From contig NZ_CP031395.1 of assembly GCF_004328645.1 (NCBI RefSeq), forward strand, positions 1,017,501-1,081,500: 64,000 nt of DNA, given 5' to 3'. The position numbers and the translations under genes were made by a program. Each line of letters opens with the position of its first letter. Position 1 is the first letter of the stretch. The notes beneath the pieces are model-generated. The model was not told the origin of the DNA. It was given only the letters and a program-made list of their open reading frames with translations, and ran no database searches. Shown here in pieces: positions 54,933-62,300 of the stretch. This stretch comes from Hylemonella gracilis (GTDB taxonomy: Bacteria > Pseudomonadota > Gammaproteobacteria > Burkholderiales > Burkholderiaceae_C).

Positions 54933-55751
54933 ATGATGGACAAGCAAGGACAGGCCCGGCTGGCCGAGCGCGTGCGGCGGCACTACCTGCCGCCCAGCGA
55001 CCTGCCCGTGTTCTGCACCCTGTGCAAGGTCAGCACCACCACCGGCCTGTGTCCGGTCTGCCTGCGCAGCCTGGAGGAAATCACGAACTGGCCGCGCCTG
55101 GACGACGAACACCGCCGCACGGTCTGGGGCCGCGTGCTGACGCGACTGGATGATGCCCGTGAGCACGAGCGAACCGCGCGTCGCCGGGGCGCCTTGCGCC
55201 GGTCGGCTGCGCAGGGGGAGTTGCCGCCCGAGCCGACACCGGTGGACGAGGTGCTGTTCGTGGCCGACTCAGGCGCCCAGACGCTTGCCCAAGAGGGCCA
55301 GGCGCACCCCTTGGAGCCGGATACCGCGGCCCCGGCGATGCCTGCGTCCGATGCGGCGCAAACCCGCGAGGCCTCGCCCGGGCCGGCCGATACGCCTAGG
55401 GCGCAGGGGCCTGCAGAAGAACTGGTTCCGGCCATTCCGCCTTTGGCCCCGGCGCCCGGCGAGGCAAGCACCACGTCGGCGGAGCCTGTGCCCGACCCCC
55501 CACCGCGCTTGGCCGTGGCGGCGCAAACGTCACCCGCTTCCGCGATCCACGCGGCAGTGCCCGCCCCGCCCGTCGCGCCACCCGAGACCTTGACGCACGG
55601 CGGCGTGCCGGTTGACGTCGCGGCTGCGCGCGCGCGCCAGGTGCGCCTGGCGATGGCCCAGGTCGTGCAGGCGTCGCTGGAAAGCGCGCGTCGGGAGCAG
55701 GCCAAGCCATCGCCCGGGCCCGAGGAAATCCGGCTCGAACCACTCATCTGA
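54933..55751 (+). CDS. DUF1289-domain protein with long proline/alanine-rich tail
   Basis: Protein of 272 residues. The first 65 residues carry the DUF1289 pattern CTLCKVSTTTGLCPVCLRSL followed by EITNWPRLDDEHRRTVW, a small probable zinc-binding unit. Normal DUF1289 proteins are 60-100 residues; here some 200 residues rich in proline, alanine and glutamate follow, ending in a more ordered C terminus (ARARQVRLAMAQVVQASLES). The role is unknown. Starts at GTG 54927, ATG 54933 or ATG 54936 all fit the GAGGGAG at 54919-54925; 54933 is used. It follows the GhrA-like gene by 54 bases. Confidence 0.82.
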   Translation: MMDKQGQARLAERVRRHYLPPSDLPVFCTLCKVSTTTGLCPVCLRSLEEITNWPRLDDEHRRTVWGRVLTRLDDAREHERTARRRGALRRSAAQGELPPEPTPVDEVLFVADSGAQTLAQEGQAHPLEPDTAAPAMPASDAAQTREASPGPADTPRAQGPAEELVPAIPPLAPAPGEASTTSAEPVPDPPPRLAVAAQTSPASAIHAAVPAPPVAPPETLTHGGVPVDVAAARARQVRLAMAQVVQASLESARREQAKPSPGPEEIRLEPLI

Positions 55752-55807
55752 GGTCGGGCAAACCGTGGCGCTGGGGTCTTCTCTTTTGGGATGTGAAGGA
55801 TGTTGGA

Positions 55808-56341
55808 ATGTGTGGTGCTGAACTGAAACCTTTGCCCGAGGGCGTGCAGCGCGTGGCCGCGCTGTTGCAGGCCAAGGGGCATCCGCATGCGCCGGTGATG
55901 CTGGACGAGGCCGCGCGCACGGCGCAGCAGGCGGCGGACGCCTTGGGCGTGGTCCTCGGGCAGATCGCCAAGAGCATCGTGTTTCGTCGCAAGGGTGGCG
56001 CAGCGGGCGAGGGCGAACCGGCGCAGGAGACAGCGGTGCTGGTCATCACTTCGGGGGATCTGCGCGTCGACGAGCAAAAGGTCGAAGCCTTGGTGGGTAA
56101 GCTGGGCCGCGCGGACGCGGACTTCGTCAAGGCCCGCACTGGGTTTGCAATCGGCGGCGTGTCACCCATTGGCCATCGGGAGCCTGCGTTGCTGCTGATC
56201 GACCGCGAGCTGTTCCGCTTCGACGACATCTGGGCCGCCGCGGGGCATCCACACGGCGTGTTCCGCTTGCGTCCGCAGGATCTGCCGCACCTCACGGGAG
56301 GCGCGCCCGTGGTGGACGTGACGGTGTCGCGAACCGCCTGA
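55808..56341 (+). CDS. YbaK/EbsC-family aminoacyl-tRNA deacylase-like protein
   Basis: Protein of 177 residues. YbaK/ProX-like proteins hydrolyse mischarged aminoacyl-tRNAs. The family core is visible as GVVLGQIAKSIVFRRKG with the conserved lysine, and FAIGGVSPIGHREPALLLID near the C-terminal half. Which aminoacyl-tRNA it edits is not clear. The ATG at 55808 (MCGAELKPL) has AAGGA about seven bases upstream; a GTG at 55793 is possible but less likely. It is 56 bases after the DUF1289 gene. Confidence 0.9.
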   Translation: MCGAELKPLPEGVQRVAALLQAKGHPHAPVMLDEAARTAQQAADALGVVLGQIAKSIVFRRKGGAAGEGEPAQETAVLVITSGDLRVDEQKVEALVGKLGRADADFVKARTGFAIGGVSPIGHREPALLLIDRELFRFDDIWAAAGHPHGVFRLRPQDLPHLTGGAPVVDVTVSRTA

Positions 56342-56373
56342 GCACATCGATCACAACACAAGGAGGAGCACAC

Positions 56374-57090
56374 ATGAAACACATCGTCTTCTATCTGGAC
56401 TTCATCTCGCCCTATGCCTGGCTGGCGTTCGCGCAACTGCCCCGGGCCCTCGAAGGCTTGAGCTACAGCGTGAGCTACCGCCCCATGCTGCTCGGCGCCC
56501 TGATCAAGCACCACCAGTCCAAGGCGCCCGCCGAGATCCCCGCCAAGCGGGCCTGGACCTACCGCCACGTGCGGTGGCTGGGACATCAGCAGGGCGTGCC
56601 CTTGCGCATGCCGGCCGAGCACCCGTTCAATCCCCTGCCCCTGCTGCGCCTGTCCGTGGCCTGCGGCATGAGCGGTGGCGGCGCCGCCGCGGGCGGGGAC
56701 CCCAACCGCTACGTTTGCGAGACGCTGTTCCACCATGTCTGGCAGGATGGCTTTGACGCCAACGACCCTCAGCGCCTGCAAGCCCTGCGCGAGCAACTGC
56801 TGGGTCCCCAGGCGGTGCACGGGGGGCCGGTGGTGACGCCGGAGGACGAAGCCGTGAAGCTGCGTTTGCGGGCCAACACCGACGAAGCCGTGGCCGCTGG
56901 CGCTTTCGGCGCGCCGAGCTTCGTCGTGCACGAGGGCCCTGGCGAGGGGCGCCTGTTCTGGGGGCTGGACAGCCTGCCCATGTTGCGTGCTTGTCTGGAA
57001 GGCGATCCCTGGTTCAAGCGCGACGACGTGCCCGAGGCCTTCATGCCCACGCGTTCCGCGCTCGGCGCGCCAGCCGCGCAGCAGCAGTGA
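56374..57090 (+). CDS. 2-hydroxychromene-2-carboxylate isomerase family protein
   Basis: Protein of 238 residues of the DsbA-like/kappa GST fold. The N terminus IVFYLDFISPYAWLAFAQLP and the C-terminal AAGAFGAPSFVVHEG match this family, which uses glutathione to isomerise 2-hydroxychromene-2-carboxylate in naphthalene breakdown; many members act on other compounds. No other naphthalene genes are present. ATG at 56374 preceded by AAGGAGGAG. It is the last gene of the run. Confidence 0.9.
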   Translation: MKHIVFYLDFISPYAWLAFAQLPRALEGLSYSVSYRPMLLGALIKHHQSKAPAEIPAKRAWTYRHVRWLGHQQGVPLRMPAEHPFNPLPLLRLSVACGMSGGGAAAGGDPNRYVCETLFHHVWQDGFDANDPQRLQALREQLLGPQAVHGGPVVTPEDEAVKLRLRANTDEAVAAGAFGAPSFVVHEGPGEGRLFWGLDSLPMLRACLEGDPWFKRDDVPEAFMPTRSALGAPAAQQQ

Positions 57091-57173
57091 CGGTGCGATG
57101 ACATTGCGCGCATCATGGGCATTGCCCCGCGCGCAAAAAAATCGCGCATCTGGTCCCTGAGCCACGCGCAAGT

Positions 57174-57273
57174 TCAGGGGGAACCCTGAGTTTCACGGGT
57201 TAGTCCTAGCGGGCTGTGTAAGAAGTCCGTCAGCCATGGCTTCAAGAATTCGCCAGCCTCCCCGCGCCGGGGA
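57174..57273 (+). promoter_or_regulatory. Leader of the MHS transporter gene with two hairpins
   Basis: The 210-base gap 57091-57300 has no gene. It holds TCAGGG (57174-57179) with CCCTGA (57184-57189) around a GGAA loop, and CCCCG (57260-57264) with CGGGG (57268-57272) around CGC. The second ends just before the ribosome binding site AAGGAG at 57288-57293. TTAGTCCTAG lies between them at about 57200-57209, an inexact palindrome. The purpose is not known. Confidence 0.4.
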
Positions 57274-57300
57274 TTTCATGCGTCAACAAGGAGACAAAAC

Positions 57301-58959
57301 ATGGCTGCAACCCAGGCCGCAAGGCCGATGAGCCCCGAAGAGCGCAAGGTGATCTTTGCCTCGTCGCTGGGCACCGTTTTCGAGTGGTACGACTTCTACC
57401 TGTATGGCTCGCTCGCGGCCATCATCGCGAAGCAGTTCTTCAGCGGTCTGGATGCGGGCTCTGCCTTCATCTTCGCGCTGCTGGCTTTCGCGGCCGGTTT
57501 CATCGTGCGTCCCTTCGGCGCCATCGTGTTCGGCCGCCTGGGCGACATGATCGGTCGCAAGTACACCTTCCTGGTGACCATCCTGATCATGGGCCTGTCC
57601 ACCTTTGTCGTGGGCATTCTGCCGAACTACGCCACCATCGGCGTGGCCGCTCCGGTCATCCTGATCTGCCTGCGGCTGCTGCAGGGCCTCGCGCTCGGCG
57701 GTGAGTACGGCGGCGCGGCCACCTATGTGGCCGAGCATGCCCCGCACGGCAAGCGCGGTGCCTACACCTCGTGGATCCAGACCACGGCCACGATGGGCCT
57801 GTTCCTGTCGCTGCTGGTGATCCTGGGCGTGCGCACCGCGACCGGTGAAGCCGCCTTCGCTGATTGGGGCTGGCGCATTCCCTTCCTGGTCTCCATCGTC
57901 CTGCTGGGTATCTCGGTCTGGATTCGCCTGACGCTGAACGAGTCCCCAGCATTCCAGAAGATGAAGGCCGAGGGCAAGCACTCCAAGGCGCCCCTGACCG
58001 AGTCTTTCGGCCAATGGAAGAACCTGAAGATCGTGATCCTGGCCCTGATCGGCTTGACCGCCGGCCAGGCCGTGGTCTGGTACACGGGCCAGTTCTACGC
58101 GCTGTTCTTCCTGACGCAGCAGCTCAAGGTGGATGCCATCACGGCCAACCTGCTGATCGCCGCCGCGTTGCTGATCGGCACGCCCTTCTTCGTGATCTTT
58201 GGTTCGCTGTCGGACAGGATCGGCCGCAAGCCCATCATCATGGCCGGTTGCCTGCTGGCCGTGCTGACCTACTTCCCGGTGTTCCAGGCGCTGACCAAGG
58301 CCGCCAACCCCGACCTGTACGTCGCCCAGGAAAAGAGCCATGTGGTGGTTGTCGCCGATCCGGGCGAGTGCTCCTTCCAGTTCAACCCCACGGGCACGGT
58401 GAAGTTCACCAGCTCCTGCGACATCGCCAAGCAAGTGCTGGCCGCCAGCTCCGTGAGCTATGACAACGAAGTGGCGCCCGCAGGCACGCCGGCCATGATC
58501 AAGGTGGGCGACAAGGTCATCCAGGGCTACAGCGCCAAGGGCATCACCGCCGACGAAGTCAAGGCCAAGGACGCCGAGTTCAAGAAAGCCGTGGCCGAGA
58601 CGCTGAAGGAAGCGGGCTACCCGGCCAAGGCCGATCCGGCCAAGATGAACAAGACCATGATGGTCATCATCCTGGCTTACCTCGTGATCCTGGTGACCAT
58701 GGTCTACGGCCCGATCGCCGCCATGCTGGTGGAAATGTTCCCGACCCGCATCCGCTACACCTCCATGTCCCTGCCGTACCACATCGGCAACGGCTGGTTC
58801 GGCGGCCTGCTGCCCACCACGGCCTTCGCCATCGTGGCGCAGACCGGCAATATGTACAACGGCCTCTGGTACCCCATCATCATCGCCGCGATGACGCTGG
58901 TGATCGGCACGCTGTTCGTGCGCGAAACCAAGGACGTGGACATCTACGCCAACGACTGA
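57301..58959 (+). CDS. MHS-family major facilitator transporter
   Basis: Protein of 552 residues with twelve expected membrane helices. The family loop GDMIGRKYTF after TM2 and GGEYGGAATYVAEHAP in the fourth to fifth helix region mark the metabolite:H+ symporter group (ShiA, ProP, KgtP relatives). A hydrophilic insert of about 115 residues (333-448, with SHVVVVADPG and a Cys pair) precedes TM10; E. coli members lack it, but I recall long homologues of this type in Burkholderiales. The substrate is unknown; it may carry a carboxylate or shikimate-like compound. ATG at 57301 with AAGGAG at 57288-57293. Terminator at 59013. Confidence 0.9.
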   Translation: MAATQAARPMSPEERKVIFASSLGTVFEWYDFYLYGSLAAIIAKQFFSGLDAGSAFIFALLAFAAGFIVRPFGAIVFGRLGDMIGRKYTFLVTILIMGLSTFVVGILPNYATIGVAAPVILICLRLLQGLALGGEYGGAATYVAEHAPHGKRGAYTSWIQTTATMGLFLSLLVILGVRTATGEAAFADWGWRIPFLVSIVLLGISVWIRLTLNESPAFQKMKAEGKHSKAPLTESFGQWKNLKIVILALIGLTAGQAVVWYTGQFYALFFLTQQLKVDAITANLLIAAALLIGTPFFVIFGSLSDRIGRKPIIMAGCLLAVLTYFPVFQALTKAANPDLYVAQEKSHVVVVADPGECSFQFNPTGTVKFTSSCDIAKQVLAASSVSYDNEVAPAGTPAMIKVGDKVIQGYSAKGITADEVKAKDAEFKKAVAETLKEAGYPAKADPAKMNKTMMVIILAYLVILVTMVYGPIAAMLVEMFPTRIRYTSMSLPYHIGNGWFGGLLPTTAFAIVAQTGNMYNGLWYPIIIAAMTLVIGTLFVRETKDVDIYAND

Positions 58960-59012
58960 GGTGATGACCATCACCTGAGTCGATCCGCGGCCCCGGCGTC
59001 GCCGGGGTGGCC

Positions 59013-59044
59013 GAAGGCCCCCAGGCGGGGGCCTTCTTCTTTTG
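59013..59044 (+). terminator. Rho-independent terminator after the MHS transporter
   Basis: Ten-base stem GAAGGCCCCC (59013-59022) with GGGGGCCTTC (59027-59036), tetraloop AGGC, followed by TTCTTTTG. A second palindrome, CCCCGGCG-T-CGCCGGGG, lies just before at 58991-59007. The structure closes the transporter transcript. Confidence 0.88.
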
Positions 59045-59066
59045 TTGTTCAGGAAAATGCAAGACC

Positions 59067-59210
59067 ATGTGGAAGATTGCTGTTGGGTTCGTCGTATTCG
59101 CCGTCGTCGCGCTGTATTTCATCTCCGTCGCCGGTGACAAGGTCGACATGAGCGGTGAGAAGCACGGCGCCGATGCCGTGCACGCGCCCGAGCCTGCACC
59201 AGCTAAGTAA
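59067..59210 (+). CDS. Small single-pass membrane protein
   Basis: A 47-residue protein with one hydrophobic segment near the start (IAVGFVVFAVVALYFISVAG) and a charged, proline-ending tail (HAPEPAPAK). The ATG at 59067 has AGGA about twelve bases upstream, a weak site. The clean membrane-helix pattern suggests a real gene, but its length makes chance possible. It sits between the MHS terminator and uvrA. Function unknown; small membrane proteins next to transporters sometimes modulate them. Confidence 0.5.
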   Translation: MWKIAVGFVVFAVVALYFISVAGDKVDMSGEKHGADAVHAPEPAPAK

Positions 59211-59334
59211 CTGTGGGCAAAGCCCGTGAAATCGGAAAAGGCCGCCTGTTGCCTGATGGTTTAAGCGGCCTGCGCACACGCAGCGCCCCCTCGCCCTAGA
59301 ATGTTCGCCCCGAACCTTTTCCACGGCCACCGTC

Positions 59335-62300
59335 ATGACCCAGGGCAGCACCGCAAGCAAGCATGCAGCAAAAGCGCAGACGCACGCGCCCCAAGAGTCT
59401 CCAGGGCTGGAGCAGGGCCTGATCCGCATCCGGGGGGCGCGCCAGCACAACCTCAAGAACCTGGACCTGGACATCCGCACGGGTGAGCTGACCGTGGTCA
59501 CCGGGCCCAGCGGCTCGGGCAAATCCAGCCTGGTTTTCGACACGCTGTATGCCGAAGGCCAGCGCCGTTACGTCGAGACCTTCAGTGCCTACGCACGCCA
59601 GTTCCTCGACCGCATGGACAAACCGGCGGTGGACCGGGTGGAGGGCGTGCCGCCCGCCATCGCCATCGACCAGACCAACCCGGTGCGCAGCTCGCGTTCC
59701 ACGGTCGGCACGATGACGGAGCTGAACGACCACCTCAAGCTGCTTTTCGCCCGCGCCGGCCAGCTGTTCGACCGCAAGACCGCGCTGCCGGTGCGGCATG
59801 ACACACCGGATTCGATCTACGCGCAGTTGGTGGAGCGCGCCCAGGCCAGCAATGACCCACGCCTGGTGTTGACCTTCCCGGTGGAACTGCCGGGCAACAC
59901 CGCCGCGCAGGAAGTCGAGCAATGGCTGTCCGCCAGCGGCTTCACGCGTGTGCAGGCCGAGCGCGAGGAGGTACGCGGCCCGCAAACGAGCGCTGCGCCG
60001 GGCCGCCCCAAGCAAGCGAGCGCCCCCTCGGGGGGCGGCGAGGACACGCCAGTGCCGAGCTTGGGGGCAGTCAAAGTCCTCGACGTGGTGGCTGACCGTT
60101 TCCGTCTGGGGAACGCCGACCGCGCCCGCGTGGTCGAAGCCATCGAGGTTGCGCTCAAGCGCGGGGGGGGGCGGCTGAACGTTTATGCCGGGGACGAAGA
60201 CAACCAAGAGGTTTGGCGCTTTTCCACCGGCCTGCACTGCCCCGAGAGCGACCTGCGCTATGCGGAACCGATTCCTTCCATGTTCTCTTTCAACTCGGCG
60301 GTGGGGGCCTGCGACACCTGCCGGGGCTTCGGCCGTGTGATCGGTGTCGATTTCGGCCTGGTCATTCCCGATGAAAAACTCACGCTGCGTTCCGGGGCCA
60401 TCAAGACCTTCCAGACCCCGGCCTGGGCCGAGTGCCAGGACGACATGATGCGTCACGCCGAGGCTGCGGGCATTCCGCGCGACACGCCCTGGGCCAAGCT
60501 GACTGCCGCGCAGAAGGAATGGGTCATCGAAGGCGTGCCCGGCTTCAAGGAGCGCAACTGGAACAAGCAGTGGTACGGCGTGCGCCGCTTCTTCGGCTAC
60601 CTGGAGAGCAAGGCGTACAAGATGCACATCCGCGTGCTGCTCTCGCGCTACCGCAGCTACACGCCCTGCACGGTCTGCGGCGGCGCGCGCCTCAAGACCG
60701 AAAGCCTGCTGTGGCGCATCGGCACGAAAGAAGACGCGGACGCGGTGCTGGCGCCGTCCTCGCGTCCAACCGTCCCAGGCGCCGACAGCCCCCTTGGGGC
60801 GCAGAAGGGACACGACCGTGCCGAGCCTGGGGGCCAACCGTTCCAGCGTTTCATGCCCGTGGGCACGGACTGGCGCCAAGAACAGCTCGAGGCCTTGCCG
60901 GGCTTGAGCCTGCATGACCTGATGCTGATGCCGCTGGACAGGCTGCGCGTGTTCTTCGCGCGCATTGCCGAACACAAACCCGAGGGGTCGAATGCCGATG
61001 CCGTGGGCGAGACGCAAGCCAGAAACGCGGGGGACGCCCAGGCGCTCCGGCTGCTCTACGAAGAAATCAACACGCGCCTGAAGTACCTCTGTGACGTGGG
61101 CATCGGCTACCTCACGCTGGACCGGCAAAGCCGCACGCTCAGCGGCGGCGAGGTGCAGCGCATCAACCTGACCACAGCCCTGGGTACCTCGCTGGTCAAC
61201 ACGCTCTTCGTGCTGGACGAACCCAGCATCGGCCTGCACCCGCGTGACATGCACCGCATCATCGAGGCCATGCAGCGCCTGCGCGACGCGGGCAACACCC
61301 TGGTGGTGGTGGAGCACGACCCTGCCGTGATGTTCGCAGCCGACCGCATGATCGACATGGGCCCTGGCCCGGGCGAGCGCGGCGGGCAGATCGTCTTCGA
61401 CGGCAGCACGGAGGATTTGAAAAACGCCGACACCCTGACGGGCGCCTACCTGGGTGCGCGCAGGCAGATTGGCATGGGCTTCAAGCGCATGGTGGCTGCG
61501 AACACACCGCGCCTGATTCTGGAAGGCGCGCGCGAGCACAACCTCAAGAACGTGTCGGTGGACATTCCCCTGCAGCGCCTGGTCTGCGTGACCGGTGTTT
61601 CGGGTTCGGGCAAGTCCACGCTGATCCAGGACGTGCTGGCCCCGGCGCTGATGCGCCATTTCGGCCAGGCCACCGAGACGCCCGGCGCGCACGACCATCT
61701 GCTGGGCGCGGAGCAACTGGCGGGCGTGGTGTTCGTGGACCAGTCGCCCATCGGCAAGACCGCGCGCTCCAACCCCGTAAGTTACGTCGGTGCCTGGGAC
61801 ACGATCCGTGAGATCTTTGCCAATGCGCCGCTGGCCCGGCAACGTGGCTACACCGCCGCCAAGTTCAGCGCCAACAGTGGCGACGGTCGCTGCCCGACCT
61901 GCGGCGGTTCGGGCTTCGAGCACGTGGAGATGCAGTTCCTGAGCGACGTCTACCTGCGTTGTCCGGATTGCGACGGCAAGCGCTTCCGGCCCGAGATCCT
62001 GGAAGTCACAATTGAGCGCGCTGGCCGGACTCTCAACGTCGCGGACGTGCTGGAGCTCACTGTCAGTGAAGCGGCGGAACTTTTTAACGGGTCGCCGCAG
62101 GGCCGTTCCCAAGGCGACCCAGCCCCCTCGGGGGGCAGCGACCCGCGCAGCGGCGGAGCGTGGGGGCGTCATTCCGACCGAGACGTGATCCGCGCCTTGC
62201 AGCCCATTGTGGACGTAGGCCTCGAATATGTGCGCCTGGGCCAGCCCGTGCCCACCTTGTCGGGGGGTGAGGCGCAGCGCCTCAAGCTGGCCGGCTTCCT

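Noticed and set aside
59211..59334. SOS (LexA) box in front of uvrA
   Set aside because: I looked for the CTGT-N8-ACAG pattern and found none. There is only an inverted repeat AGGCCGC/GCGGCCT at 59240-59272 and a TAGAAT at 59297.
60000..62167. CRISPR array
   Set aside because: The three repeats are far apart (about 770 and 1330 bases), contain coding sequence between and have no regular spacers.
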